A stretch of DNA of 64,000 nt from Brugia malayi. Taxonomy: Eukaryota > Nematoda > Chromadorea > Rhabditida > Onchocercidae. The stretch lies in NCBI RefSeq assembly GCF_000002995.4, contig NW_025062479.1, positions 19,712,721 through 19,776,720 on the forward strand. Direction: 5' to 3'. Shown here in pieces: positions 13,331 through 25,867 of the stretch (positions are counted from its first letter, which is position 1; every line of letters starts with the position of its first letter). A model generated the notes under the pieces. It saw nothing but the letters and a program-made list of their open reading frames with translations. It made no database searches and had not been told where the DNA came from. The translations under genes were made by a program, and so were the position numbers.

Positions 13331-16300
13331 TTAATGATAAGTACTGTTATCACATGATGATATATTATTGTGCATAGTATTATCAGGTTGATTACGCCAC
13401 CATCGTATAATATATTGCGAACAAATTATAATGACAAATATTAAAGCAATAATAGCAAAATAACCACCGTATACGAGGAACTAAAAGTAGTGAATGATTC
13501 ATCGATCATATATTTGTGATATAGTTTGTATGGCTTGTTAATCAATCAATGATCGAGTAGCGAAATGATTTGATAAGAGATTGGAATAATTGGAAAGAAA
13601 TGAAAGTTATAATATTAGAAATGAAAAAATTGTTAAACAATTAAATTATAAATGTGACAAGCAGTGATGTCAAATTCTTGAATAAATTTTAAGAACTGTA
13701 ATGAAGATTACTTCGTTAGATGAAGTTCGCTAGTTTAAAAAACTATAATCGTCATGATTAAATAATGAAACAATGAAAACTATTAATTACTTATAGATTC
13801 GTTATTTAAATTATGCACACAGAATGTGATAGCTATTACATGCAGTTTAATTTTCAAATAATATTAGCGCTAAAAAAAAAAAATTAAAACTATTTTGTTT
13901 TGATTATTCATTTCTCGTACATTTTTAATTCATAGCAATGTAATATTTCACATTTTCAAATTAAGATTACACTTAACAAAATTTTAGCTCGAATTCAAGT
14001 ATTAATTTTAGTAAAATATTAGGCTGATAACAAAACATTCATCGACTTCCAATTAACTTATTTAATAACAAATTTTAAATTATTGCAATTTCTATTAAAC
14101 AAAATATTAAATAATTTAGATAGCTAATTTAACTTCTCAATTATTTAAATAATGTTAAAAGTAAAACCTGTTCTCGAATAGGTAATGCAAAGCCATGTTT
14201 ATCAGCAAATGCAAACGTGATTGCTGTCTCTAGCAAAAGTGCCACAAATGTATTCAATCCAAAAACAAAACCATAACTTGCAGAGTTAAGCTCTGATGCA
14301 ATTGTTGCACTGAAAAAAAAATCTTTAAAAATTTATCAATGGCTTTCATATTTTTTATCATAATTTTAGGTTGCACAAGTATATCAATGTGATATTGGTT
14401 GGTTTTTAATCTCAGGAAATACCCCAGCTGAATATGATAATAATTAATTTTCGATTAATTAAACATGCTAATTATAATAATAACTAATGCTAATTATGGA
14501 ACCATTGTTTTATTTATCAATCATTTGTTAAATTATTTACCATCAGTATTTGATTAAAAATTACAATAATCAGTGGTCTATTGATTGCAGATGATATTTA
14601 TCAATAAATGGCAAACATGCAATAGCAATTCATTTATCAAACTGTTAAAAACATTTTCCTAACTTTCATCATTTCAATTTGAAATGCAAGCAAGTCCAAA
14701 AAATCGAATGGAATATGAAAAGAGAAATGAAAATAAAAAATAGAAAACATTACTTTTCGCCATAAATTTCTGTAAGAAAAAAACGACTATAAAAGCTAAA
14801 ATAACTAAATGAATTGACAATTAATGAAACAAAGATAATTTACAATAAAATGGCTTATGATGAAAAAATTATATAAAAGCAATGCTATGTCCTTAATTAA
14901 TGAGCAAGCCTAATTAAATAAAATAGTCACTAAACAAGAGAAAAAAAAAAACAAAAAATAATAATAAGCTTAACAACTACTTTTTAAAAAAAAGAAAAAT
15001 GCATATCATGAAGCATTTTAATGCTAGCATTTCATGTTTCTAATTACATATTAGTAATGGATTTAATAAAATATTTCTTTTGCTTATATCTTACCATGCG
15101 GCAGTCATTAGAAGTGTATAAATAGCGGTGATAATGACATAAAGAATATATGCAATGATAACTGATTTAATTTGCGACATAATAATTAATAAAACAGCAA
15201 TTATAATTGATGTAATTGAAAGTATCAATTCATCATGTACTGTCCAATCTTTGTTAATATATTGCAATGAAAATGAAATCATTGCACCTGAAATTATGCT
15301 TATAACTTATTAAATATTTTAATACTATCATTTTTTTTAAATCTTTATGTTTAATTAATTTTTATTCATAAATGAAAAATTTCATTTATGTCTCGCAATT
15401 TCTTTTATTTCTCGCATTCCCCCATAATTTAATATACCAATGAGTGTATTGATGCATTCAGTAATTCCATTGAAATTATCTGAAATAATTTGCATTGTAG
15501 CCCATAGTGACTGTACATAATTTGTTATCTGAAAAATTAACAAAATAAATTAGATTAAAAAATGCAATCATAAATTTACTCTTCTAAATTTATGATATTT
15601 CAAAATTATCACCTTTAAAACATTTATTTTGCAGCAATAGCTTTACCATTTAATTCAATTCAATTTGATATAATTTTAATTAAATTATCAAACTTTAATT
15701 TTAACGGATATATCAAACTTTAATTCAAAAGCAAAGAAGATGAATTCGCTTTTTAAACTGTCAAACCTGATAAAAGCCACAACTGGTTAATGCCCACCAT
15801 ATGCTCCATTTTAAAACATTTTTATTCCGTTTGAATATTTTAAGTTCATGCAAAATGAAATGGGAATATTCTTCCATCCTGTAAATGATATTTTCTTTAA
15901 GATTCACATTGAAGCATTTATGAATATGCAATTTCTTATTTTTAAGCTTTTCTTTTATGTTCAAAAGTTCATCATTTCTGCTATTCCTCAAATTTAGCAG
16001 AAAATTATAATTATATTTAATAATAACTAATTGCCAACTTCTTTATTAATCTTTTATCTCCTTTTTCTTTATCAATGGGTAATTCATTATTTTAATTTTA
16101 CTTTATCTTTCAAAAACGTGTTAAATTTAACAAAAAATTTTCGACTAGAACCTTTAAATGATATGAAAATTGTAATTAAAATAAGTAGTGAAACCTTTCT
16201 TTGATATCTCTAGTTTTTGCATCACCAGAATCCTTAGCTTTTGCTGTTTTATCAGATGAATCTTCCGAAGTTTCTTTTTGTCGCATGTCATCCACTGCTT

Positions 16301-18319
16301 TTTTACCTTGACTTTCAACTTTGCTATCAATAATTTCTTTTGTTATTGGTGGAAAAGCGATTGCAATTGGTATAATTACGCAAACTGCACCAAATGAAAT
16401 CTGACGTAATTGTTTAAAAAACCAATTAATAATCAAAAATTACACGAAGAAATCAAGGATCAGAAAAGCAAAAAAAAAAAAAGAAAATGTGACATTTCTG
16501 CAAGAATTTTGCACATTTTAAATATTCAACAGCATTAAGGCCCTTCATATTTCTATTCCATAAGTTAATTTATTAAAATTAAAACAAAAATAACATCTTT
16601 TTTTAAAGTTAAATACATTGCTGAGTTATCAATATCATTATTGATAAGTGTCCCACCATCTATTACTAATTATTATCATTTTATTATTAAATATAATTAA
16701 ATTTTAAACAACAGACATTTCCTGAAAATGCTACCTGATTTAAAAGTAAATAAGATCCATAATTAAATGAAATAAGAAATTGAGCTAAAGCATAGGCAAA
16801 AAATCGACCAGTTAGTGTTGCAGCGCGTGTATACGATGAAACTAATTTGTAATACTTTTTATCTACCATAAGAAACATATAAGATTCGTAGCCAAGTTCG
16901 CATGCTGATGCTACGCCTGCAATAAATTAATGTATTTATTAAGAAAACCTTTCATCTTTCTCTTATTTAATCTAATTTTGATTCCAAATTATCGCCAAAT
17001 TACTAAGTTTCAAATTAAATTAAATCAAATCAAATAACTTTTCAATTTATCAAATTTTATCGTTAACTAAATAGTATTAGTTATGCTAAGCAATTGAAGT
17101 GCAACAAAATATAAATTATTCAGATTTCAGTGGAACTTAAAAAATTAGTAAAATGATAAGTGTTTACAGATAATTCAAAAAAGGTTCATTTTAATCTTTG
17201 ATCACTTATTGTTTCGAACAAACTTATTAAGCCTTTAAATCTTAGTAATATTTGATCATACAGTTATAGTAGTATTTCAAAACAAATTTGTATTTAGGAA
17301 GGTTCAAATATATGATCTATTCCAAATATCGAATTGTGATTTTTAAAATATATGCTATAATTAACTATTTGATTCTTTTTTTTACTATAATTATTTGAAA
17401 AAAAATAAAATGATTTAATTCTTAAACTGATGCAATTTATTAATTTATTAGGATTATTAAATCAGTAACAATATTATAATAATATTAATAGTAATAATGA
17501 TAACAATAATAAGTAATAATAATCCTTTAAAACAATTGCTCTACTAATGAAAGAAATACAGAAGATAAAGGCAAAACCGCCGTTAAATTCTAAAATGTCG
17601 TTTACAAATAGTTTTTTCTTTTCTTTTTTTCATCTTTTTGTCTTAATGACAAATACTTTTTTTCAATATAATTAATAGCAAATTCCATAAAATGTTCAAT
17701 AATTCTTATAATTTGAAAGCTATTTGTGAAAATTCAAATAAATTTCTTTATTATGTTTTTTTTTTCAATTTCTTATTTAGGTAAAAATTTAATTTCAAAC
17801 AATAATTAATAACATTTACCGAATGCAATTTGCATAATTTGCATTTGCCATATTGTTTTACCCCATATTAATAGAATCCACGTGAAACATAGCGCCACTG
17901 CTTCTGTTATAACAATTGGCTTATATCGTAGTATATCAGTTAAGAAAAACGATGGAACCTTTAAATAAATTTTTTCTCTATTTTTTTTTTTTTTTTGATT
18001 TTTTATGTAAATAATATTAATAACAATATCGTTGTAACGCTAAATCGGATAGAGTATGCTTTTACAGTATATTTGTTTGTTATTTAAGGTGAAACAAATA
18101 ATTACTTACCAATGCAACTAGATAAGAATAAGTCCAAAATGGATAAATTTCACTGTAAAGTTGAACATTAGTGAAATTTTTAGGTGCACTGATAAGATAA
18201 GGAGTGAGAAACGGTGTTGCTGGACGGAACTCTTTGATTGCAGAAACAAGTACAATTTCCAATGCATTATGGTAATAAATTCTAAAAAATATCTTAAAAA
18301 AATATTGTGTTATATGCAT
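13331..18319 (-). CDS. SLC19-family vitamin transporter, copy B (tandem paralogue)
   Basis: Tandem, same-strand paralogue of copy A with the same nine-exon layout and matching phases: 18319-18110, 17958-17820, 16916-16735, 16400-16195, 15977-15767, 15528-15438, 15287-15095, 14309-14168, 13480-13331. The model gives 507 residues, starting at the ATG whose first base is 18319. Signature segments are FRPATPFLTPYL, YPFWTYSYLVAL, YTRAATLTGRF and FGLNTFVALLLE. It differs from copy A mainly in exons 4-5, which encode a much longer, highly charged loop (Lys/Glu/Asp/Ser-rich) between the sixth and seventh predicted helices, where SLC19 proteins have their large cytoplasmic loop. It also has a longer N terminus. 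Intron 3 uses a normal GT donor at the site where copy A uses GC. The spacing and shared structure indicate gene duplication. Substrate is undetermined. Confidence 0.86.
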
Positions 18320-19322
18320 TAAATCTTATTGTAATTCATTTTCTTTTTCATAAATTTTTTATCACATAGAAAAAATTATATTAACTAGTGTTTGTTTAAT
18401 TAAATGCAAAAAAAATTTTCCCTAGTATTATACGAAATAAATTGTAATAAGTTGATCACAATTATTAAACAATTTGATGAGTAAAAACGATATCCAGTGA
18501 TTGAATTATTTACAGAAATATGAAATACTTAATAAATAATATGAAAATGATAAAACAAATTGAAAACAACAAAAAAAAGGTTACCAATTTGTCAAACAGT
18601 TGCACTAAAGTGAACAAAAACAAAATGAATGAAAAGGAGCAAAATATTATCAAACAATCAGCTTTGAACTGCACATAGGTATAATTTGAATATTAATTTC
18701 CATAATTTTTTCATAAAATATAAATGTTGCAGATGGAAGTAATTATTTAAATTATTTACGAAAAAAAGTGAAAAAAAGAAGAAAAATTTAGCATTAAACT
18801 GCTAATTTTATCATTTCTTTTATTTGTGTTTTCACTAAAAAGCATTTTGAAACTATACTAAAGTTATGTTAATTCTGAATTTTCTATACCACTTTAATTT
18901 TTATACTAAAAATAATATTACACCATAAATTTCAGCATACATTTTTTTCTGATAAGAAAATTTTTAAAGAAACTAATTTTTTTAACAACAATGATAATGA
19001 TAATTAATTATTGGTTTTGTTATTGCTATATGTTCAAATTCTGCTTAATGTTTTCGCTTTTTAAATTTCTTAAACAATATGCAAACAAATAAAGTTGGTA
19101 AGCAAATAGTAAATAAATAATTATGCAAAGATTCTTATCATGTTTTATGAAAATTTCATAAGAATGAATGAAATGATATAAATAGTAAGATAATTAAAAG
19201 ATTGATCATTTTGTTCTTCACTATTAACACTCTTGCGGTAATTCATCGAAAGTTCTCACCCTAACTATTAAAAAAAGCTATTTAACTAACTGTTTGCAAA
19301 ATATTTTAAAATCTCAGTGATA
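18320..19322. promoter_or_regulatory. Divergent intergenic region, SLC19 copy B / importin-alpha
   Basis: About 1 kb separates the start of SLC19 copy B (minus) from the first proposed importin-alpha exon (plus), so both 5' flanks lie here. The sequence is AT-rich and I see no recognisable promoter motif. A regulatory role is inferred only from the divergent arrangement. Confidence 0.35.
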
Positions 19323-22300
19323 ATGGAAATTAGAACGACTCGTGAAGGTGATGATAACTCGTATAACGCAGAAATCGAACTTCATTTGCAACTTCTTTTG
19401 CCGTATAATTCACTACCTGCTCAGGTATCAATCATATTTTCTTTTTCTACAATTAATTACATCAACCAACTCTGCTTAAATAAAGCTACAGTAATTTCTT
19501 AAAATGAATAATCAAAAGCGAAAAAAGGAAAAAAAGATTAAGTGAAAAATTTGAGCATAAAGCTCATATCAAAGTACATCCATTACTATTATTATAAATA
19601 TAACTGAATTAATTACAACAAGTTTTAATTTATTTTAGACTTAAATATATAAATGTTTGAGTACAGATGAAACAATTCAGTTCAATAAGCATAAACACGT
19701 GAATTGAAAATTATTTGATTTCACTAATCTTTTTAAGTCATAGCTTCGGTAGTGTTATCGATGAGACATCAAAACTGTCATCTTATTTAGATCTTTTATC
19801 CAGTGAAAATTTTGGCCGAGGTCATTCACTACCAGTAAATTTGTTCTTTCTCAGTAATGGCGCTTAGGTTAATGAAAGAAAAAAACAAACAAACAAACGA
19901 ACGAACGAACGAACGAACGAACGAATGAATGAATGAATGAATGAATGAATGGAATGAATGAATGAATGAATGGAATGAATGAATGAATGAATGAATGAAT
20001 GAATGAATGAATGAATGAGAATGAATGAATGAATGAATGAATGAATGAATGAATGAATGAATGAATGGAATGAATGAATGAGAATGAATGAATGAATGAA
20101 TGAATGAATGAATGAATGAATGAATGGAATGAATGAATGAATGAATGAATGAATGAATGAATGAATGGAATGAATGAATGAATGAATGAATGAATGAATG
20201 AATGAATGAATGAATGAATGAATGAATGAATGAATGAAATGAATGAATGAATGAATGAATGAATGAATGAATGAATGAATGAATGAATGAATGAATGAAT
20301 GAATGAATGAATGAATGAATGAATGAATGAATGAATGAATGAATGAATGAATGAATGAATGAATGAATGAATGAATGAATGAATGAATGAATGAATGAAT
20401 GAATGAATGAATGGGCGAATGAATGAATGAATGAAAATGAATGAATGAATAACGAATGGGCGAATGAATGAATGAATGAGTGAATGAATGAATGAATGAA
20501 TGAATGAATGAATGAATGAATGAATGAATGAATGAATGAATGAAATGAATGAATGAATGAATGAAATGAATGAATGAAATGAATGAATGAATGAATGAAT
20601 GAATGAATGAATGAATGAATGAATGAATGAATGAATGAATGAATGAATGAATGAATGAATGAATGAATGAATGAATGAATGAAATGAATGAATGAATGAA
20701 TGAATGAATGAATGAATGAATGAATGAATGAAAGAAAATGAATGAATGAATGAATGAATGAATGAATGAATGAATGAATGAATGAATGAATGAATGAATG
20801 AATGAATGAATGAATAAAATGAATGAATGAATGAATGAATGAATGAATGAATGAAACGAATGAATGAATGAATGAATGAATGAATGAATGAATGAATGAA
20901 TGAAACGAATGAATGAATGAATGAATGAATGAATGAATGAATGAATGAATGAATGAATGAATGAATGAAACGAATGAATGAATGAATGAATGAATGAATG
21001 AATGAATGAATGAATGAATGAATGAATGAATGAATGAAATGAATGAATGAATGAATGAATGAATGAATGAATGAATGAATGAATGAAGAATGAATGAATG
21101 AATGAATGAATGAATGAATGAATAGAATGAATGAATGAATGAATGAATGAATGAATGAATGAATGAATGAATGAATGAAATGAATGAATGAATGAATGAA
21201 TGAATGAATGAATGAATGAATGAATGAATGAATGAATGAATGAAAATGAATGAATGAATGAATGAATGAATGAATGAATGAAATGAATGAATGAATGAAT
21301 GAAATGAATGAATGAATGAATGAATGAATGAATGAATGAATGAATGAATGAATGAATGAATGAATGAATGAATGAATGAAATGAATGAATGAATGAATGA
21401 AATGAATGAATGAATGAATGAAATGAATGAATGAATGAATGAATGAATGAATGAATGAATGAATGAATGAATGAATGAATGAATGAATGAATGAATGAAT
21501 GAATGAATGAATGAATGAATGAATGAATGGCGAATGAATGAATGAATGAATGAATAATGAATGAATGAATGAATGAATGAATGAATGAATGAATGAATGA
21601 ATGAATGAATGAATGAATGAATGAATGAATGAATGAATGAATGAATGAATGAATGAATGAATGAATGAATGAATGAATGAATGAATGAATGAATGAATGA
21701 ATGAATGAATGAATGAATGAATGAATGAATGAATGAATGAATGAATGAATGAATGAATGAATGAATGAATGAATGAATGAATGAATGAATGAATGAATGA
21801 ATGAATCTACTTATTTGCTTGCCCTTTTTATACTATTTTCCTCGTTTCTACTGATTAAATCTTTTCTTTGTCACCTCTGTCACATTTAACCTCACCACTT
21901 TTTCTACTCAACCCGCCTTCATGACTTCCATTCTAATTGCCTAGTTGACCTTTCATTGCGTAAAAAAATATATTTCACTATATTCATATATCAATACGTT
22001 GGAAAAATATTCATTCAAAATTTAATTATTACTTAACAAATATCTTTTTCTTTGTTCATTTCCATTCTTTTATTACTTTTAATATGCTCTATATTTGTAC
22101 TTGTTAAATTTCATTTAGACTAAATATTTTTTTATGGAAAAATATCATATTGAAAGAATTCAGGCATCTGGTGTTGAATATTTCCGGCGTTTACTAATTC
22201 GTAATCATATCCCACCAACACCTTTTGCAGATGCACTCGTTGGTTTTTAATTCATTTCTTTCATGTATTTGTTAGTTTCAATTTTTGATTGATATTGCAT

Positions 22301-24851
22301 ACCATTTAATGCATCGATCTGATCTAATTAATAAATGATTTATAGTAAGGAAACAGCTATTAGAGCTAAAATTGAATTTTCTTTCTTTTTTTTGGATTTA
22401 TCAACATTTGAAGCTGTTCTAGTTAATCTAAAAAAATTTTGCTATTGTTAACTGGAAATGCAGTTTAAATGGTTTTCCAGATTAAAAGTCTCATTCGTTG
22501 TTTGCGAGTGAATTTTGCTAATATTCAAAGAGATGCTGCTTGGGCACTTACTAATTGCGCCTGTTCACCGCATGAAATGTGCTATAAAATAATTCAATAC
22601 GTAAGTTTATATATGAATATATCTTCTATAATGTATATTTCATTATCAATAATCAAAAATTTATTTTTTTTTAAGTTATTTAATAATATTTCTTAGTGAG
22701 ATAAATTATTTGTAAGGGTGGTCTAGAAGCATTGGTCGAATGTGCCGCAGAAACAGATGGTGAAACTCGAGATCAGGTTTTCTGGGCTCTTGGTAATATT
22801 GCGTTGGATTGTCCTACATGTCAAGAATTGGTAATACTTCAGTAGCAACAGTGACAACAAATAATAGCAACGATATGATAACTTGCGAATTCATACAACA
22901 TTTATTTACTTATTACTATATTTATAACTTTTATTTTTATTCACACCTATTAGTTACAATAATTAGTAACGATACAGGTACAAAACAGTGCTGCATTACC
23001 ACTTATGATCAATGTTCTTGTCAGTCCAATGTTTATCCGTTCAAAATGGATACGAAATCTTGTCTGGGCTTTATCACAAATAATTCGTGGTGGTATTCGA
23101 ACACTTCATATTGCGGTTAGTTTAATTATATTTATAAGTCATCAAATAAAATGTATGTTTCATTCCTTACCTTTCCCTATTCTGGTTTTTAAAATGAAAT
23201 TTTTATCATAATAAAATAGATAACAAATAAATAATTGAATATTTTATTTTTAGTTTGTTCGAGCAGCATTAACTGGTCTTCGTCCAATGCTGTATTTGGA
23301 AAAGTCTAAAATAAAAATGGACGCAATTTGGACGATAGCATATATCGCTGATGATAATGTTGGTGGTGGGCAGGTACGGCTTGAAATTACTTAATCAATT
23401 TTTTAGGTATGAGATGAAGTAACCGTGTTATTTATGAAGAATGATCAATTTAATGATTATTTTTTCTTTTTTTTTTTTTTGTAGTCAAATGATTTGTTAG
23501 AATGTTTGCTTATTGACAACGATATCAGATTGATGCAGTATTGCAAACGCCAGCTTTGTTGGAAAGACTGATCGAACTGCTAGCTGAAAAGCGTACAATG
23601 CGTGCAGCACTGAGAGCACTCGGGAATTTGGTGGTGGGAAATGATGCACAAACTCAAGCAGTTCTCAATGCTGGTTTATTACCGCGCATGGTACCTCATC
23701 AGTTTACATTTCAATTCATTGCATCAGTTTCAAGCAACTCATTATTGATCAACGATCTTAGTTAATCTCATTTGATTTTCAAATGATCTCTTATCTTAAA
23801 CAATTTTCATGTCATATCTGTTATGATAATTTAATTAAGGTTTACATGAATTAAATTACCTATTTCATTAGTTTAACTACTCCCACACCTGTCTTAATTA
23901 ATAATGGATTAAGCTTAGCAACTATTATCAGTGCCAATTGAAAGGGAAGTCATTAGTAGATTTCTGACAGCTAATCGATGAGTTTAGTCTACTTCATTTT
24001 AATGATAAGCAAATGAGATATCAATGCATCATTTGACGAGTACTTTTGCACGTAAAAATCATATCTTAACAATACAAATATAAATTTGCTTGTCATATTA
24101 AGTAATGTAATTATTTTGTAGATGGAATTATTTGGACCTATGATGCCAATTAATCAAAAACATGAAATAATGTGGATTCTCAGTAATATAGCGGCTGGTT
24201 CACAGCGACAAATTGATTTACTGTTTGAAACGAATGATATCGTTGAAATACTTACTGACACATTCTTTTACGATGATTATCACACTCGCAAGGTTTTAAA
24301 TCGTAATTTTATTTTTAAATCGTTTCAAATTGTAATTTCATAAAAGTTCACTACTAATTTGTAGCATATTTTAGGAAATAGGTTGGACAGTTATAAATGC
24401 GTTAACTGGTGCCAGTGAAAATCGATCACGTTGGCTATGTGCAAGCAACGTGCTTAGTATAGTACCACACGTGCTCAATATGCATGCTGAGCATGACTTG
24501 ATAGAACGGACACTTAATGCTATTGAATTGTTAATCGAAAAGCAAATCAATTATTTTTTTATACTTGAAAATTATCAGATTATGGAAGCGTTACGTCAAA
24601 TTGCTCAAAGTCAAAATAATTGCTATGATATGCATGTTAAGGTTGGTTATATTGGCTATCATTAATTTGGAATAGTTAGTGTTAGAAAACGATTAATTAA
24701 TTAACAGATTAATAATTATATTACATACAATATGGATGCAAGATGTTAATAAATCGAAGAATTTCAGGCACGAGCAAGGCAAATGTTAAATAAAGAAAGC
24801 GATTATAAAACACAACAAATTCCAGCGAACACATATATATTGATTCGTTGA
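19323..24851 (+). CDS. Divergent importin-alpha (ARM-repeat nuclear import adaptor)
   Basis: Importin-alpha binds classical nuclear localisation signals through armadillo repeats and bridges cargo to importin-beta. Eleven exons fit in phase: 19323-19402, 19744-19834, 22119-22238, 22481-22600, 22717-22830, 22978-23115, 23254-23373, 23529-23690, 24122-24292, 24375-24641, 24768-24851, giving 488 residues. Exons 3 onward are strongly importin-alpha-like: FRRLL with PPTPFADAL (ARM1), then W-x-x-x-N motifs WALTN, WALGN and WILSN, plus RALGNLVVGND with QTQ. Some helix-3 motifs are altered (WALSQ, WTIAY). Exons 3 to 11 each encode roughly one ARM repeat and are separated by phase-0 introns. The first two exons lack the Arg/Lys-rich importin-beta-binding domain normally at the N terminus; they are the weakest part of the model. 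Exon 8 could alternatively begin at 23485, but that breaks frame. It may represent a nematode-specific, possibly germline paralogue, which is inference. Confidence 0.85.
19884..21806 (+). repeat. Long (ATGA)n tetranucleotide array
   Basis: About 1.9 kb of almost uninterrupted tetranucleotide repeat lies inside intron 2 of the importin-alpha gene. The left edge grades from AAAC units through GAAC units (19909-19924) into GAAT units, as expected when point changes spread through a slipping array. Interruptions are mostly single-base insertions (GGAATG, GAAATG) plus two copies of a GGGCGAATG variant (about 20413 and 20458). Open frames inside it are repeat artefacts. An array this long may be misassembled or variable in length. 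Confidence 0.97.
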
Positions 24852-24891
24852 ATATTTTTATAGAGAGAATATCAAAAAAAGAAAGATTGAT

Positions 24892-24897
24892 AATAAA
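24892..24897 (+). terminator. Polyadenylation signal AATAAA for the importin-alpha gene
   Basis: Canonical hexamer 40 bases downstream of the TGA at 24849-24851, in a good position for 3' end formation. In an AT-rich genome the hexamer can also occur by chance. Confidence 0.5.
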
Positions 24898-25206
24898 AAC
24901 ATTTATTAATTATTTGACATTTATACTTTATCAGTGTAATTTCGGTTAGCACTCTGACGCAATTAATTTATTCTCATTAATTTTCTTCGAAGTTTTAATA
25001 AATACTTCCCTGATATTTTCACTGTAATTAAAGAAACGAACAATTACTTATTGATGCGATAATAAGAATGGTCAATGATTAGAATTAACACAAAAAACAT
25101 TTTGAAAGAGAACAAATTTTTGGCAAAAATTTTGGACTTATAATTATTAAGGCGAATAATTGGATTTGTTTAACCTGATTTAGAAATCAAAGAATCTTCT
25201 AATTTC

Positions 25207-25239
<33 letters not shown>

Positions 25240-25450
25240 TTCAAACTAAAATCAAATTTTGTTGTATTTATTTACAAGATGTCATTCGAATTAATAACTA
25301 TATCTTTTTAAATTTATAATTAACAGAAAAAACATAGTCTTTTAAATGAATTAATTAATTACCCTTATGAATTGATCTAAATTTTGTAATTTAATTTTAT
25401 TCTACTAATGGCATCCAAATATCTATCTAATAAATTAAAATACTAATTAC

Positions 25451-25452
<2 letters not shown>

Positions 25453-25501
<49 letters not shown>
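25453..25501. repeat. (AT)n microsatellite
   Basis: About 49 bases of perfect dinucleotide repeat upstream of the PAN/TSP1 gene. Confidence 0.95.
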
Positions 25502-25503
<2 letters not shown>

Positions 25504-25691
25504 GGAAGATACGGATCTCTGAAATAGTAGCATATGGAACGTTGCCTGTGATTAATTGTAACAGTTAGAAAGATGTTCATCATTTGAAATGCTAACATTT
25601 GTGAGCATTACTTCTTCCATCTGTCTCAAGCACTTTTCTTGAACAATTTTTAAAACCGGTGCTTCCACATTTTATCAGTCTTGCTCTTCAA

Positions 25692-25818
25692 ATGTCACTT
25701 TCAGTCAATACTATTATCATCGCCTTATCTCTTTTAATCACTTTATACACTGGTTAGTTCACTAACAGAATAAAATTACATTATTTTTGCAATTATATAC
25801 TGAGCAAACTACTTAATT

Positions 25819-25867
<49 letters not shown>

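Larger units (their letters stand above)
24852..25691. other. Intergenic region with AT repeat and poly-T tract
   Basis: This separates importin-alpha from the downstream PAN/TSP1 gene on the same strand. A canonical AATAAA lies at 24892-24897, 40 bases past the importin stop, and is the likely polyadenylation signal. A roughly 30-base T run lies at about 25209-25238 and an (AT)n array at about 25453-25500. No exon was found. Confidence 0.55.

Noticed and set aside
19884..21806. Open frames and start codons within the (ATGA)n array
   Set aside because: ATG and TGA occur by construction in the repeat; there is no coding content.
23485..23528. Earlier acceptor for importin-alpha exon 8 (GTAG at 23481-23484)
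   Set aside because: Entering here in the required phase runs into a stop before the conserved ARM sequence; the acceptor at 23528 keeps frame and family similarity.
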